64,000 nt of DNA from SAR116 cluster alpha proteobacterium HIMB100 (GTDB taxonomy: Bacteria > Pseudomonadota > Alphaproteobacteria > Puniceispirillales > Puniceispirillaceae), in assembly GCA_000238815.2 (NCBI GenBank), contig AFXB01000010.1:624501-688500 (forward strand), written 5' to 3'. Shown piece after piece: positions 42,456 through 53,714 of this stretch. The position numbers and the translations under genes are program-made. Position 1 is the stretch's first letter; each line of letters begins with the position of its first letter. The notes beneath the pieces were generated by a model. The model worked only from the letters and a program-made list of their open reading frames with translations. It ran no database searches and was not told the DNA's origin.

Positions 42456-43238
42456 TTAGCCCTGCCGCTGAACCATCAGCTTTTTGATCTCGCCAATCGC
42501 CTTGCCGGGATTGAGGCCTTTCGGGCAGGTTTTGGCACAGTTCATAATCGTATGGCAGCGATATAAACGGAACGGATCCTCCAGCGCATCAAGACGCTCA
42601 CCTTTATATTCATCACGGCTATCAGCGATCCAGCGATACGCCTGCAACAGCACAGCCGGACCCAAATACCGATCACCATTCCACCAATATGACGGACAAG
42701 AGGTTGTGCAGCTGAAACATAAAACACATTCCCACAAGCCATCTATCTGCTCACGCTCTTCAGGAGATTGTTTACGCTCACGCCCTTCCGGTGCAGGTGT
42801 TTCTGATTTCAGCCACGGCTCAACAGAGGTTAATTGCGCATAAGCATGGGTCAGATCAGGAACCAAATCCTTCACTACAGGCATATGAGGCAACGGGTAG
42901 ATTTTCACATCACCTTTGACATCATCAATCGACTTCAGGCAAGCCAGGGTGTTGGTACCATCAATATTCATTGAACAAGACCCGCAGATCCCCTCACGGC
43001 AAGAGCGACGGAAGGTCAGGCTGGAATCCATTTCATTTTTGATTTTGATAAGCGCGTCAAGAACCATCGGGCCGCAATCATCAAGGTCAATTTCAAAACT
43101 GTCCAGGCGCGGATTTTCATCATCTTCAGGAGACCAGCGATAAATGGTGAATGTCCGTGTATTTTTCGCTTCACCAGATGCCGGATGATGTTCGCCTTTA
43201 GTTACTTTTGAATTTTCGGGCAGAGTAAATTGCGCCAT
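42456..43238 (-). CDS. sdhB: Succinate dehydrogenase iron-sulfur subunit
   Basis: 260 residues with all three clusters: [2Fe-2S] [16 protein letters not shown] plus a later Cys, [4Fe-4S] [11 protein letters not shown], and [3Fe-4S] from [17 protein letters not shown]. Passes electrons from SdhA FAD to quinone. Complete. Confidence 0.98.
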   Translation of the reverse strand: MAQFTLPENSKVTKGEHHPASGEAKNTRTFTIYRWSPEDDENPRLDSFEIDLDDCGPMVLDALIKIKNEMDSSLTFRRSCREGICGSCSMNIDGTNTLACLKSIDDVKGDVKIYPLPHMPVVKDLVPDLTHAYAQLTSVEPWLKSETPAPEGRERKQSPEEREQIDGLWECVLCFSCTTSCPSYWWNGDRYLGPAVLLQAYRWIADSRDEYKGERLDALEDPFRLYRCHTIMNCAKTCPKGLNPGKAIGEIKKLMVQRQG

Positions 43239-43300
43239 GTTATCAGGTCCTACTTTTCACCAAAACGTCTGCTGTTTTTCAGTTATCCAGGCTCGACACA

Positions 43301-45091
43301 TCAATATACGCGAGCGACCGGCGGAATTGACTGTACCTCGTTGGTCAGCGTATTCATCGTCACATCACGGTAGCCAGTGGTTGATTTGTTGTTTTCATCC
43401 AGCCACATCACGGTATGTTTCATCCAGTTTTCATCATCACGTTCTGGAAAATCCTCATGCGCGTGCGCGCCACGGGATTCAGTGCGCTGATGCGCTGAAC
43501 GGACAGTGACCAGAGCCTGGCCCATCAGATTTTCCAGCTCCAGAGCCTCAACCAAATCTGTATTCCAGATCAGCGATCTGTCTTTGATGCCGATATCTGC
43601 CATGCCTGAGGCAATGTGATCCATCTTGCGCACACCATCATCAAGAGACGCACCAGACCGGAAAACAGCCGCATATTGCTGCATGGCACGTTGCATATCC
43701 AAACGAAGCGCGCCGACCTGGGTATCGCCTTTGGCATGACGCATACGATCAAGGCGATCAAGTGCCTTATCTGTTGATTCTTTGCTGGCAGGCGCTAATG
43801 CAGCACCTGGTGTCACCGTATCAGCTGCCCGCTTTGCCGCCGCCCGGCCAAACACAACAATATCCAATAATGAATTTGTCCCCAGACGGTTTGCCCCATG
43901 CACAGACACACAAGCCGCCTCGCCAATGGCCATCAAACCCGGAGCAACGCGATTCTGGTCATCAGCAGTGGGCGAGAGCACTTCACCATGATAATTAGTG
44001 GGAATGCCGCCCATGTTGTAATGCACTGTTGGCAACACAGGGATAGGTTCACGTGTCACATCAACACCACAGAAAATTCGTGCTGTCTCTGTGATGCCTG
44101 GCAGGCGTTCATGCAGGGTTTCAGCATCGATATGTTCCAGATGAAGCAGAATATGGTCCTTCATCGGGCCCACACCACGGCCTTCATTAATTTCCATTGT
44201 CATGGCCCGACTGACCACGTCACGGCTGGCCAAATCTTTGGCTGTCGGGGCATAACGCTCCATAAACCGTTCACCTTCTGAATTGGTCAGGTACCCGCCT
44301 TCGCCACGTGCCCCTTCGGTAATCAGAACACCTGCACCATAAACGCCGGTCGGATGAAACTGGACAAATTCCATATCCTGAAGCGGCAGACCTGCACGCA
44401 GGGCCATTGCGTTACCATCTCCGGTACAGGTATGTGCTGAGGTGCAGGAAAAATACACCCGGCCATATCCGCCTGTCGCCAACACCGTGCGCTGGCCCAG
44501 GAACCGGTGAATTGAGCCGTCTTCCATCGATAAGGCCAATACGCCCTGGCAGGCCCCGTTATCATCCATAATCAAATCAATCGCATAATATTCAACAAAG
44601 AATTCTGCCTTGTGACGCAGACATTGCTGATACAGCGTGTGCAAAATCGCATGGCCAGTCCGGTCAGCTGCCGCACAAGCGCGCCGGGCCATGTTTTTAC
44701 CATAGTCAAGGGTATGACCGCCGAACGGACGCTGGTAGATGTTACCCTCTTCGGTGCGTGAGAACGGCACCCCATAATGTTCCAATTCGATCACAGATGG
44801 GATCGCCTCGCGGCACATATATTCGATTGCATCCTGGTCACCCAGCCAGTCTGACCCCTTCACGGTGTCATACATGTGAAACTTCCAGTTATCGCCTTCA
44901 CCCATATTGTTAAGCGCCGCGCCGATACCCCCTTGCGCTGCTACTGTATGAGAGCGTGTTGGGAACACTTTGGTAATACAGGCTGTCCGCAAGCCAGCAG
45001 TCGCCATACCCAAAGTCGCCCGCAAGCCAGCCCCGCCAGCCCCAACAACCACAACATCAAGATGATGATCGGTGATTTCATATGCGCTCAT
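43301..45091 (-). CDS. sdhA: Succinate dehydrogenase flavoprotein subunit
   Basis: 596 residues. FAD motif [14 protein letters not shown], covalent-FAD histidine in [10 protein letters not shown], catalytic region [10 protein letters not shown] and TEGARGEGG, and [13 protein letters not shown] near the C-terminus. Oxidises succinate to fumarate at the inner face of the membrane. Complete. Confidence 0.98.
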   Translation of the reverse strand: MSAYEITDHHLDVVVVGAGGAGLRATLGMATAGLRTACITKVFPTRSHTVAAQGGIGAALNNMGEGDNWKFHMYDTVKGSDWLGDQDAIEYMCREAIPSVIELEHYGVPFSRTEEGNIYQRPFGGHTLDYGKNMARRACAAADRTGHAILHTLYQQCLRHKAEFFVEYYAIDLIMDDNGACQGVLALSMEDGSIHRFLGQRTVLATGGYGRVYFSCTSAHTCTGDGNAMALRAGLPLQDMEFVQFHPTGVYGAGVLITEGARGEGGYLTNSEGERFMERYAPTAKDLASRDVVSRAMTMEINEGRGVGPMKDHILLHLEHIDAETLHERLPGITETARIFCGVDVTREPIPVLPTVHYNMGGIPTNYHGEVLSPTADDQNRVAPGLMAIGEAACVSVHGANRLGTNSLLDIVVFGRAAAKRAADTVTPGAALAPASKESTDKALDRLDRMRHAKGDTQVGALRLDMQRAMQQYAAVFRSGASLDDGVRKMDHIASGMADIGIKDRSLIWNTDLVEALELENLMGQALVTVRSAHQRTESRGAHAHEDFPERDDENWMKHTVMWLDENNKSTTGYRDVTMNTLTNEVQSIPPVARVY

Positions 45092-45226
45092 TCACTCTAC
45101 TCCACATCGAATTGGTTCTTTGCTCAATATAGACCCAATTTCTTCTACGTTCAGTCAGCCGGTCATTTTCGTCTGCCAGATTGCGCTACAATCTGAATAT
45201 TTGCCAAGGCTGATAAGCCTGATTTT

Positions 45227-45613
45227 CTATAATGCGATTTTTAACACGCTGAGGATTGCCAGTACCGCGATTACAGCTGCAACCATTTTTACAGCCAATA
45301 CAGCGATTAAGCGGACGCCCTCATGCGCGACATAATCTTCCAGCACAACCTGCAGACCTAAGCTGGCATGCCAGAGCCCGACCGCCACAAACAGCACCAC
45401 AATGCTGGCATGAGCAGGATGCGCAAGAAGGGCGCGTGCTGTTTGATAATCTGCACCAGCCAAGCTGACCACCAGAAAGATCATCCACGAAACCAGCCCG
45501 ACCATGGCAATGGCACTGACGCGCTGATGCCACCAATGATGCAAACCGGCCTTGGCAGAGCCCAATCCCCGGGCCTGAGCAAGTGGTGTTGACATTGTAT
45601 TTGAACGTTTCAC
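45227..45613 (-). CDS. sdhD: Succinate dehydrogenase membrane anchor SdhD
   Basis: 128 residues from GTG 45613 with GGAG 9 bases upstream. Three membrane helices; the conserved histidine-containing HASLGLQVVLEDYVAHEG lies between helices 2 and 3 and should contribute a haem or quinone-site residue. The 135-base gap to sdhA holds nothing I recognise. Confidence 0.93.
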   Translation of the reverse strand: MKRSNTMSTPLAQARGLGSAKAGLHHWWHQRVSAIAMVGLVSWMIFLVVSLAGADYQTARALLAHPAHASIVVLFVAVGLWHASLGLQVVLEDYVAHEGVRLIAVLAVKMVAAVIAVLAILSVLKIAL

Positions 45614-45637
45614 CTTCAGATTCTCCTTTAGGGCGCG

Positions 45638-46015
45638 TTATACATACAAAACAGCCCAAAACAGAGCTGTCAGCGCAAAAGCGATGCCAAGCGCAACCTG
45701 GCCAGATTTGTAAATTGCCGGAATATTCAGTCCAATAACCGCATCCCAGAACAGATGCCGTACCCCATTACACGCATGATAAAACAGCGCCACACTGTAG
45801 CCGAACAGAATCAGCTGGCCAAAAGGATGGCTCACCACCATTTGTGCCACAGCAAAGCTGTCCTCACCGGCAGCCAGCATCATCAGCCATACAGCCACCA
45901 AAATGGTTCCAGAAGACAGCACCACCCCGGACAGGCGGTGTGAGATAGACATCAGTGCGGGTAAAGGCAGACGATAAATCTGCAGATGAGGAGATAAAGG
46001 ACGCGGTCTGGTCAT
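45638..46015 (-). CDS. sdhC: Succinate dehydrogenase cytochrome b subunit SdhC
   Basis: 125 residues. N-terminal signature RPLSPHLQIYRLP, SISHRLSG with the quinone-site Ser/Arg, and FYHACNGVRHLFWD with the axial haem histidine. Three membrane helices. First gene of sdhCDAB. Confidence 0.95.
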   Translation of the reverse strand: MTRPRPLSPHLQIYRLPLPALMSISHRLSGVVLSSGTILVAVWLMMLAAGEDSFAVAQMVVSHPFGQLILFGYSVALFYHACNGVRHLFWDAVIGLNIPAIYKSGQVALGIAFALTALFWAVLYV

Positions 46016-46076
46016 CGGGTTTGCCCTGTTTAATTTTCAAGCTGAAGACAAATATTCCAGTTTAATAACGAGGTCA

Positions 46077-46105
46077 GTCATAGCGGATCAGGCAAAATTT
46101 ATCAA
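46077..46105 (-). promoter_or_regulatory. Candidate sigma-70 promoter of sdhCDAB
   Basis: On the minus strand, -35 TTGATA (46105-46100), a 17-base spacer, and -10 TATGAC (46082-46077). Five and four of six bases match consensus with ideal spacing. It gives a leader of about 55 bases before sdhC. Confidence 0.5.
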
Positions 46106-46180
46106 TCTTTAGGGTCTGGCTTTTTTTATCTGTTGACGAGGTCTGGCTCTGCAGTCTGTGAGCTTTGCGCTCAGCACAGT

Positions 46181-46210
46181 TTGACAGACCATACAGACGC
46201 CATACATAAC
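46181..46210 (+). promoter_or_regulatory. Candidate promoter of the pyridoxal kinase gene
   Basis: TTGACA at 46181-46186 and CATAAC at 46205-46210, spacer 18, in the divergent gap between sdhC and the kinase. It lies 36 bases before the ATG at 46246. Confidence 0.4.
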
Positions 46211-46245
46211 AAAGACCGATCAGGTTAATTTCATGGACCATAGTT

Positions 46246-47055
46246 ATGACACAACAGGTGATCCTTTCGATTCAGTCGGCAGTTATGCACGGCGCTGTCG
46301 GCAACGAAGCTGCCATGCCTGTTTATCAGCATCTGAAGCAACCGGCAGAACGTCTTGATACTGTCCGGCTTGCCGCTCATCCGGGCTTTGGCACAAGCGC
46401 CATATCCATCACACCGCCGCAAGAGCTGCAAAATTTGCTTAACGATTATTGTCATCTGGCCAATTTTCAGAATCTGGGTGCAGTGCAGACAGGCTATTTC
46501 GGCCTGCCCAGCCAAATTGATCCTGTCGCCCGCTTTATCAGCAGCAGCCGGGCCATGCAGCGCAATCTGATTTATCTTTTGGATCCGGTGTTAGGGGACG
46601 GAGGCCGGCTATATGTGGATCAGGCGATTTCTGATAGGATGAGAGACTATCTGTTACCCCTTGCAGATATCCTTACGCCGAATCAGTTTGAACTTGGCCT
46701 TCTGGCTAATACGCCAATCACCAATGAAACAGACGCCATCAGCGCAGCCCGCAGCCTGATCAAGGGACGGTTACAGACTGTATTTGCTACAGGAATCGTT
46801 ACAGCGGCAGGACAAATTGCAGATATTCTGGTCTGTGCAGACACGCAAACGCTGGTCCCAGCTGAAAAACAATCCAGCGGTGTTTCCGGCAGTGGTGATG
46901 TGTTATCTGCTTTTTTCCTCAGCGCGGTTATGAACGGCAAAACAACCCAAAAAGCCGCTGAAATCGCCAGTTACAGCACGGCACCAATTCTTCGCCGTGC
47001 CGAAACAAGGCTGACCATGCCGGTGCTGCAGTCTGTATGGGAAGGTCTTGTCTGA
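46246..47055 (+). CDS. pdxY: Pyridoxal kinase
   Basis: 269-residue ribokinase-superfamily protein of the PdxY/PdxK group: VILSIQSAVMHGAVGNEAA at the N-terminus, VQTGYFGLP, YLLDPVLGDGGRLYVD, LTPNQFELGLL and the anion-hole/catalytic GVSGSGDVLSAFF. Phosphorylates pyridoxal in B6 salvage. GSGD replaces the more usual GTGD and keeps the catalytic Asp. It ends 10 bases from the convergent asd. Confidence 0.92.
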   Translation: MTQQVILSIQSAVMHGAVGNEAAMPVYQHLKQPAERLDTVRLAAHPGFGTSAISITPPQELQNLLNDYCHLANFQNLGAVQTGYFGLPSQIDPVARFISSSRAMQRNLIYLLDPVLGDGGRLYVDQAISDRMRDYLLPLADILTPNQFELGLLANTPITNETDAISAARSLIKGRLQTVFATGIVTAAGQIADILVCADTQTLVPAEKQSSGVSGSGDVLSAFFLSAVMNGKTTQKAAEIASYSTAPILRRAETRLTMPVLQSVWEGLV

Positions 47056-47065
47056 ACGCCAGCGC

Positions 47066-48100
47066 TCAGCGCCCTGACAGACCGCGTGCCGCCACCAATT
47101 CAGCAATCTGGACAGAATTCAAGGCCGCCCCTTTGCGCAGATTATCTGCCACACACCAGAACACCAGCCCATTTTCAACGCTTGGGTCCTTGCGCAGGCG
47201 GCTGATATAAACCGCATCTTCACCTGCTGCTTCAACCGGAGTGACATAGCCTTCATTTGCCCGGTGATCAATCACAGAAACACCATCTGCCTCACGCAAC
47301 AGAGACCTGGCCTCATTTTCCTCTATTGGCTTGTCTGTCTCAATAAACACCGCCTCACTATGGCCGATGAACACCGGAATCCGCACACAATGCGCAACAA
47401 GCTCTATAGCAGGGTCGAGAATCTTTTTTGTCTCGGCCGTCATTTTCCATTCTTCTTTGGTGAAGCCATCATCCATGAACACATCAATATGCGGAATCGC
47501 ATTAAAAGCGATTTGTTTGGTGAACAACTCAGGCTTCACCTCATCATTCACGAAGATCCCTTTGGTTTGATTGAACAGCTCATCCATCGCCGGACGGCCC
47601 GCCCCTGATGTCGCCTGATAGGTTGACACCACAACACGGCGGACGCTATAGGCTTCATGCAGCGGCTTCAGGGCCACTACAAGCTGGGCTGTTGAACAGT
47701 TCGGATTGGCAATGATGTTGCGGCCACCATTTTCCTTCAGCATGCCCGCGACTGTATCAGGATTCACTTCTGGGACAATCAACGGCACATCGTCATCCAT
47801 GCGGAAGGCAGATGAATTATCAATCACAATACAGCCCGCCTCGCCAGCCTTTGGGGCATAGGCTTTGGCGGTATCGCCGCCAGCCGAAAATAACGCAATA
47901 TCAGCAGAGGAAAAATCAAAGCTGTCAAGCGACTGAACCTTCAGCACATCATCTTCGCCATATGAAATTTCGCGCCCGGCAGAATTGGATGAGGCCAAGG
48001 CATATACCTTTGCCGCTGGAAATTTGCGTTCAGCCAGTGTCTGCAGCATTTCACGGCCAACCGCACCGGTTGCACCAACAACAGCAACATTATAGCTCAT
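47066..48100 (-). CDS. asd: Aspartate-semialdehyde dehydrogenase
   Basis: 344 residues. NADP motif VVGATGAVGREML, catalytic cysteine in NPNCSTAQLV, STYQATSGAGRPAMDEL, and the histidine region CVRIPVFIGHSEAV. Makes aspartate semialdehyde for lysine, threonine and methionine. Last gene of the long minus-strand run from ffh. Confidence 0.97.
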   Translation of the reverse strand: MSYNVAVVGATGAVGREMLQTLAERKFPAAKVYALASSNSAGREISYGEDDVLKVQSLDSFDFSSADIALFSAGGDTAKAYAPKAGEAGCIVIDNSSAFRMDDDVPLIVPEVNPDTVAGMLKENGGRNIIANPNCSTAQLVVALKPLHEAYSVRRVVVSTYQATSGAGRPAMDELFNQTKGIFVNDEVKPELFTKQIAFNAIPHIDVFMDDGFTKEEWKMTAETKKILDPAIELVAHCVRIPVFIGHSEAVFIETDKPIEENEARSLLREADGVSVIDHRANEGYVTPVEAAGEDAVYISRLRKDPSVENGLVFWCVADNLRKGAALNSVQIAELVAARGLSGR

Positions 48101-48120
48101 CTTTTTTCACCTTCTCTGGC

Positions 48121-49236
48121 TTATCGGGCCAGCGCGTCCATTGCATCAAGTACAGCTTTTGTCATGCCGTCTGTACCCACCTGCTCACAGCCCGAAGCCA
48201 TAATATCGCCGGTACGCTTGCCAGAGGCCAGCGCATCAGCCACAGCCTGTTCAACCAAATCCGCTTCAGCAGACTGGCCGAAAGAATAGCGCAGCATCAT
48301 TGCGAAACTGAGGAACTGAGCCAGAGGGTTGGCCAGATTCTGACCTGCAATATCGGGTGCAGACCCATGTACAGGCTCATACATTGCCTTAGGCAGACCT
48401 GTATCAGGATCAGGTGCACCAAGTGAGGCAGACGGCAGCATACCAAGAGAGCCTGTTAACATCGCTGCACAATCCGAGAGCAAATCGCCAAACAGATTAT
48501 CGGTAACAATGACATCAAATTGTTTCGGGTTGCGAACCAGTTGCATGGCGCAATTATCTGCATACATATGGCCTAATTCAACACCAGCACCTTCTGAGGC
48601 ATGCAAACCGGTCATGACTTCGCGCCATAGCACACCTGACATCATCACATTCGACTTTTCAACTGACATCACCCGGCCATCACGCTTACGGGCTAAATCA
48701 AAAGCAACCCGGCCGATTCGTTCAATTTCAGATGTTGAATAAGCGTTTGTATCATAGCCTTTTTTCTGGCCATCCGCCTGAGCATCAATACCACGTGGTT
48801 CAGCAAAATAAGACCCGCCACACAATTCACGCAAAATCATGATATTCAGCCCGGAGACCACATCAGGCTTCAGCGTAGAGGCCTCAACCAACGCATCAAA
48901 AACAATCGCCGGACGCAGATTGGCAAATAAGTCCATTTCCTTACGCAACGCCAACAGACCACGTTCTGGTTTTAATTCAAAAGCCAGATCATCATATTGT
49001 GGGCCGCCGACCGCGCCAAACAAAACCGCGTCACTGGCCATGGCATCTGCCAAGGTTTCATCCCGCAACGGCACCCCATAAGCATCATAAGCCGCACCAC
49101 CGACCTGATCTTCTGAGATATCAAAATCCAGTGACTTATGCTTGGCCAACCAATCGATCAGCTGCAGATTAGCCGCCATAACCTCTGCGCCAATACCATC
49201 ACCTGGCAGGACCATCACTTTTCTGTTTGAGGCCAT
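48121..49236 (-). CDS. leuB: 3-isopropylmalate dehydrogenase
   Basis: 371 residues from ATG 49236 with AAGGAG upstream; an in-frame extension to 49305 is unlikely. N-terminal [13 protein letters not shown], substrate arginine region RLxR-type [14 protein letters not shown], and [12 protein letters not shown] for metal and NAD. Oxidatively decarboxylates 3-isopropylmalate in leucine synthesis. Confidence 0.97.
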   Translation of the reverse strand: MASNRKVMVLPGDGIGAEVMAANLQLIDWLAKHKSLDFDISEDQVGGAAYDAYGVPLRDETLADAMASDAVLFGAVGGPQYDDLAFELKPERGLLALRKEMDLFANLRPAIVFDALVEASTLKPDVVSGLNIMILRELCGGSYFAEPRGIDAQADGQKKGYDTNAYSTSEIERIGRVAFDLARKRDGRVMSVEKSNVMMSGVLWREVMTGLHASEGAGVELGHMYADNCAMQLVRNPKQFDVIVTDNLFGDLLSDCAAMLTGSLGMLPSASLGAPDPDTGLPKAMYEPVHGSAPDIAGQNLANPLAQFLSFAMMLRYSFGQSAEADLVEQAVADALASGKRTGDIMASGCEQVGTDGMTKAVLDAMDALAR

Positions 49237-49267
49237 GCGAACTCTCCTTAGGTTTTCTTCTGTCGGC

Positions 49268-49873
49268 TTACAGCCAGGGCATATCGGCTTTGCGGCCGTC
49301 TTCAAATGTGCTGATTGACGCTTCTTTTTCCATTGTCAGACCGATATCATCCAGCCCATCCAGCAGACATTGTTTGCGAAACGGATCAATTTCAAAAGAA
49401 ATCGCCACACCATTTGGCCGGGAAATCGTCTGGTTGACCAAATCGATTGTCAATTCTGGGTTTTCTGTATCAGAGGCATCTGCCAATAACGCATCCCGCT
49501 CATCAGCGCTGACTTTGATTGGCAAAATCCCGTTTTTGAAACAATTATTATAGAAAATGTCAGCAAAGCTGGTGGAAATCACACAACGAATACCAAAATC
49601 CAACAACGCCCACGGGGCATGCTCACGGCTGGATCCGCACCCAAAATTATCACCAGCCACCAGTATTTCGGCTGAGCGATAAGCTGGCCTGTTCAGAACA
49701 AAGTCAGCATTTTCACCACCATCGTCTGTATAGCGCATTTCGCTGAACAGATTGACCCCCAGTCCGGATCGCTTAATGGTCTTCAGAAACTGCTTCGGGA
49801 TAATCATATCAGTATCGATATTCAGGATATTCAGCGGTGCAGCCACACCGCTCAATTTTTCAAATTTCTGCAT
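49268..49873 (-). CDS. leuD: 3-isopropylmalate dehydratase small subunit
   Basis: 201 residues. [14 protein letters not shown] and the [15 protein letters not shown] substrate-binding loop are intact. Pairs with LeuC to isomerise isopropylmalate. Eighteen bases after leuC. Confidence 0.97.
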   Translation of the reverse strand: MQKFEKLSGVAAPLNILNIDTDMIIPKQFLKTIKRSGLGVNLFSEMRYTDDGGENADFVLNRPAYRSAEILVAGDNFGCGSSREHAPWALLDFGIRCVISTSFADIFYNNCFKNGILPIKVSADERDALLADASDTENPELTIDLVNQTISRPNGVAISFEIDPFRKQCLLDGLDDIGLTMEKEASISTFEDGRKADMPWL

Positions 49874-49891
49874 CAGTCCTGCCCTTTTATC

Positions 49892-51304
49892 CTACAGCTC
49901 ACGCACGTCACAAAGATGACCATTCAAGGCCGCTGCAACAGCCATTTCCGGGCTGACCAGATGGGTGCGGCCCCCGCGGCCCTGGCGGCCTTCGAAATTG
50001 CGATTAGAGGTTGACGCACAACGTTCACCAACATCCAGCTTATCCGCATTCATCGCCAGGCACATTGAACAGCCTGGTTCACGCCATTCAAAACCAGAGT
50101 CAATAAAGATCTGATCAAGGCCTTCTTCTTCCGCCTGTTGTTTGACCAGGCCAGATCCCGGTACAATCATCGCCCGAATGCCGTCTTTGACCTTGCGGCC
50201 TTCGGCGACTGAGGCTGCGGCACGTAAATCTTCAATACGGCTGTTTGTACAGGAGCCAATAAACACAGTATCAATCTTGATATCTGTCAGCTTCATGCCT
50301 GCACTGAGCCCCATATAATCAAGTGCCCGTTCAATTTTTGCCTGTTTCGCAGCATCGCTGATCTTTTTGGGATCAGGCACAGTTGCGGTAATCGGCAAAG
50401 CATCTTCAGGGCTGGTTCCCCAGGTTACTGTTGGGGCGATATCTTCTGCTTTCAGCACAACTTCTGTGTCATATTGTGCGCCTTCATCAGAGGGCAGACT
50501 GCGCCACCAGGCCACAGCCTTGTCCCACGCCTCTCCGGTTGGGGCCATTGGCCGGCCTTCAAGATAGGCAAAGGTCTTTTCGTCAGGGGCGATCATGCCT
50601 GCCCGCGCACCCGCTTCAATCGCCATGTTGCAAACCGTCATCCGGCCTTCCATAGAGAGGCTTTGAATGGCTTCACCTGCAAATTCAATAACATGGCCTG
50701 TGCCGCCTGCTGTGCCGATTTTACCAATAATGGCGAGGATAATGTCTTTGGCTGTGACAGAAGGGTTCAGCTGGCCATCAACTGTAATCCGCATATTTTT
50801 GGCTGGCTGTTGGATCAATGTCTGGGTGGCCAGAACATGTTCCACCTCAGATGTGCCAATGCCAAAGGCAAGCGCCCCAAACGCGCCATGTGTAGCGGTA
50901 TGAGAATCACCACAAACGATGGTCATGCCGGGCTGAGTGAATCCCTGTTCCGGGCCGATAACATGCACGATACCCTGACGAATATCTGTCATACCGAAAT
51001 AAGGCACGCCAAATTCAGCTGCGTTGGTTTCCAGTGCGGCAACCTGAATCCGGCTTTCTTCATCTTCAATACCGGCGGTTCTGTCTGTGGTTGGCACATT
51101 ATGGTCAGCTACAGCCAGCGTCCGTTCCGGGCTGCGCACTATGCGACCCGCAGTGCGCAAACCTTCAAAAGCTTGCGGGCTGGTCACTTCATGAACCAGA
51201 TGCCGGTCAATATAAATCAGGCATGTGCCATCGTTCGCGGCATGCACAAGGTGGGCATCCCAGATTTTGTCAAATAATGTTTTTGGTGCTGGCATGTCTG
51301 CCAT
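49892..51304 (-). CDS. leuC: 3-isopropylmalate dehydratase large subunit
   Basis: 470 residues of the aconitase family. The three [4Fe-4S] cysteines are in [11 protein letters not shown] and [10 protein letters not shown]; the [20 protein letters not shown] stretch is conserved. Complete. First leucine gene after rplS. Confidence 0.98.
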   Translation of the reverse strand: MADMPAPKTLFDKIWDAHLVHAANDGTCLIYIDRHLVHEVTSPQAFEGLRTAGRIVRSPERTLAVADHNVPTTDRTAGIEDEESRIQVAALETNAAEFGVPYFGMTDIRQGIVHVIGPEQGFTQPGMTIVCGDSHTATHGAFGALAFGIGTSEVEHVLATQTLIQQPAKNMRITVDGQLNPSVTAKDIILAIIGKIGTAGGTGHVIEFAGEAIQSLSMEGRMTVCNMAIEAGARAGMIAPDEKTFAYLEGRPMAPTGEAWDKAVAWWRSLPSDEGAQYDTEVVLKAEDIAPTVTWGTSPEDALPITATVPDPKKISDAAKQAKIERALDYMGLSAGMKLTDIKIDTVFIGSCTNSRIEDLRAAASVAEGRKVKDGIRAMIVPGSGLVKQQAEEEGLDQIFIDSGFEWREPGCSMCLAMNADKLDVGERCASTSNRNFEGRQGRGGRTHLVSPEMAVAAALNGHLCDVREL

Positions 51305-51366
51305 CTCCCCCCGTCTGTTCAGTCACATAAAGAAGCGATGCCGATGCACAGCTATCCGGATGCCTG

Positions 51367-51750
51367 CTAGGAAGATGATTGTGCAGATGTCCTGACTGTT
51401 TTTTCGGCAATACGGGCCGCTTTACCGGTGCGGCCACGAAGATAATACAGCTTGGCCCGTCGGACAGCCCCGCGACGCACCACTTCAATCGCCTGGATTT
51501 TTGGCGAATAAAGTGGAAACACCCGTTCAACACCTTCACCATATGAAATCTTGCGAACAGTGAAAGAAGAATTGATGCCACGGTTTGACCGGCCGATGCA
51601 GACGCCTTCAAAAGCCTGAACACGTTCACGCGAACCTTCAACCACTTTCACGCTGATTTTCACGGTGTCACCAGGCCCGAATTCCGGAATTGCCCGCTGT
51701 TCAACAACTGCGTCCATCTGCGCCTGACCGATTTTGTCCAGGATATTCAT
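51367..51750 (-). CDS. rplS: 50S ribosomal protein L19
   Basis: 127 residues. Conserved [48 protein letters not shown] and [20 protein letters not shown]. Sits at the subunit interface. Slight C-terminal extension with Ser/Thr. End of the rpsP-rimM-trmD-rplS cluster, before leuC. Confidence 0.97.
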   Translation of the reverse strand: MNILDKIGQAQMDAVVEQRAIPEFGPGDTVKISVKVVEGSRERVQAFEGVCIGRSNRGINSSFTVRKISYGEGVERVFPLYSPKIQAIEVVRRGAVRRAKLYYLRGRTGKAARIAEKTVRTSAQSSS

Positions 51751-51802
51751 ATTACGTCTCCATAAAGCTGAGCGACACTAAAACAGTATTTTTCAGAAAA
51801 AG

Positions 51803-52555
51803 TCAATCTTTATCGCCTAATTTTGAGCGATTTTTGGCACAAAAGCTGTTCCAGAGATCAGGTCGCCTTTGTTTCGTTTTCATCTCGGCGTTTTGCTGTC
51901 GCCAAATCTCTATTTGCTGATGATGTCCGGACAGCAAAACTGGCGGCACATCCTGCCCTCGCCAGTCACGCGGCTGAGTGTAGTGGTCATGTTCTAAAAG
52001 GCCGGTCTCAAAACTTTCTTGCTGATGGCTTAACTGTTTTCCCATCACCCCAGGTAACAGCCTGACAACAGCATCCAGAATCACAATTGCGGCCTGCTCG
52101 CCACCAGACAGGATATAGTCGCCGATGCTGACCTCAATGAGCTGGTAGTGATCAATCACCCGCTGATCCAGCCCTTCATAACGACCACATAACATGACCA
52201 CCCCTGTTCCTGCCGCAAGCTCTCTGACATAAGCCTGGTCAAGTTGCCGGCCACGCGGCGACGGGTAGAGAAGCGGCGGCCGGTTTGCGTCTGTGTAAGC
52301 ATTCACCACATGATCAAGCGCCGCGCCAGTGACATCAGGACGCATCACCATACCGTGTCCGCCCCCCAAAGGCGGATCATCCACTGTATTGTGCTTATCC
52401 TGCGCAAAATCACGGATGTTATGAACATTCAGATTCCACAACCCGTCTTTCAGGGCACGGCCAGCAATTGACTGGCCCAATGTGCCCGGAAACATATCCG
52501 GAAACAGAGTCAAAATATCTGCTGTCCAGCTTGTGTCTGTTGTAAAATCAGTCAT
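51803..52555 (-). CDS. trmD: tRNA (guanine-37 N1)-methyltransferase
   Basis: 250 residues from ATG 52555; ATGs at 52558 and 52570 are alternatives. SPOUT trefoil-knot enzyme: [38 protein letters not shown], and the knot loop [16 protein letters not shown]. Methylates G37 to prevent frameshifting. Its start overlaps the end of rimM by a few bases. Confidence 0.96.
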   Translation of the reverse strand: MTDFTTDTSWTADILTLFPDMFPGTLGQSIAGRALKDGLWNLNVHNIRDFAQDKHNTVDDPPLGGGHGMVMRPDVTGAALDHVVNAYTDANRPPLLYPSPRGRQLDQAYVRELAAGTGVVMLCGRYEGLDQRVIDHYQLIEVSIGDYILSGGEQAAIVILDAVVRLLPGVMGKQLSHQQESFETGLLEHDHYTQPRDWRGQDVPPVLLSGHHQQIEIWRQQNAEMKTKQRRPDLWNSFCAKNRSKLGDKD

Positions 52556-53066
52556 CATCTTCTGCTTCATCTGATGATGAAGACCCTATCGCCAATGTGA
52601 TCTGGCCTGCACCAAGATCCACATCCAGCAAAAATGGCGGGTAAAACGGATACATTTCTGTCTGGGTTTTCTTTGACCCTGAACCTGCCACTTCTAGGAT
52701 TTCGCCAGCACCAAAATTATGCAGACCAACCACATGGCCAAGTTCTGTGCCATAATCAGTCCTGACCTTCAAGCCGAGCAGATCAGCATGATAATGTTCA
52801 TCCTCTGCCAGGTCTGGCAGCATGCCTCTGTCCACAGACAAAGTCTGGCCGCGCAATGCTTCAGCCGCACTTCTGTCGGCGATCTCCTCTGCTTCACAAA
52901 TCAGCAGATGTTTGGCTGTTGCTTTTACCTTCAGCTTCAGCCAGCGTCCGTCCTCAAGACGAACCGGCCCATAAGCAGCCACATCCTCAGCCACAAAGGT
53001 GAACGGTTTTACCTTGAACTGACCGCGGACACCATGCGCGGATGTCACAGCCCCAATGATGACCAT
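52548..53066 (-). CDS. rimM: 16S rRNA processing protein RimM
   Basis: 172 residues from ATG 53066, with AAGGAGG 8 bases upstream. N-terminal [20 protein letters not shown] and the PRC-barrel [20 protein letters not shown]-like half are present. Assembles the 30S head and binds S19. Very acidic C-terminus (SDEAEDDD). Overlaps trmD. Confidence 0.95.
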   Translation of the reverse strand: MVIIGAVTSAHGVRGQFKVKPFTFVAEDVAAYGPVRLEDGRWLKLKVKATAKHLLICEAEEIADRSAAEALRGQTLSVDRGMLPDLAEDEHYHADLLGLKVRTDYGTELGHVVGLHNFGAGEILEVAGSGSKKTQTEMYPFYPPFLLDVDLGAGQITLAIGSSSSDEAEDDD

Positions 53067-53153
53067 GAGCTGTGCCTCCTTCTTCTGACGGGGTGTTTGT
53101 CCACCCCTCATCAGAGGTGAGGGCAACGCTGCCGCTGCCCCCGACTTGTTACA

Positions 53154-53648
53154 TTATGACTGAGCTTCGCCGTCAGTCTCTTCTGCTGCAGCTTCGGCTT
53201 CGGCAGGCGCTTCAACTTCGGCAGGCGCTTCATCAGCAGGAGCCGCTTCAGCTTCGGCAGCTTCGGCGGCGGCGGCAGCGGCAGCTTCGGCAGCTTCGGC
53301 GGCGGCAGCAGCGGCAGCTTCGGCAGCTTCAGCTTCACGTTCTGCCCGCTTTTTGCCCGGAGCAGATTTCTTTGGCTGTTCGCGCAGCTTTACAGGCTCA
53401 GCCAAGCTGACAGTTGATAACAGCTTTTGTACACGTTCGGTCGGCTGTGCGCCCAAACCCAGCCAATGTGTGATCCGCTCACCATTTACCACCAGACGCT
53501 GATCATTGTCTTTGGCAACCATAGGGTTGTAATGACCTACGCGCTCAACATAACGGCCATCACGCGGGGCAGATGCCTCAGCGACAACGATACGGTAAAA
53601 CGGGCGTTTTTTTGATCCGCCGCGGGACAGTCTGATTTTCAAAGCCAT
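53154..53648 (-). CDS. rpsP: 30S ribosomal protein S16 with long acidic Ala/Glu tail
   Basis: 164 residues, about twice the usual S16. The core (1-83) begins [20 protein letters not shown] and contains the GHYNPM motif. After a short basic stretch ([13 protein letters not shown], about 92-105) there is a ~57-residue tail of Ala and Glu repeats that ends ETDGEAQS. The tail is visible in the DNA as tandem GCNGA repeats. First gene of rpsP-rimM-trmD-rplS after ffh. Confidence 0.95.
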   Translation of the reverse strand: MALKIRLSRGGSKKRPFYRIVVAEASAPRDGRYVERVGHYNPMVAKDNDQRLVVNGERITHWLGLGAQPTERVQKLLSTVSLAEPVKLREQPKKSAPGKKRAEREAEAAEAAAAAAAEAAEAAAAAAAEAAEAEAAPADEAPAEVEAPAEAEAAAEETDGEAQS

Positions 53649-53714
53649 TTTTCATCATTCCTTTTCATTGACAGTGACTTAATTCTTTAAACGAAACACA
53701 AGGCTGTGGATGGT

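Noticed and set aside
50474-51277. 267-codon open frame antisense to leuC
   Set aside because: leuC on the other strand has all iron-sulfur motifs; the antisense frame reads as mixed, Cys-rich sequence with no start signal.
53072-53410. Repetitive Leu/Arg/Gln open frame over the S16 tail
   Set aside because: Frame-shifted reading of the tandem Ala/Glu codons; no independent gene signal.
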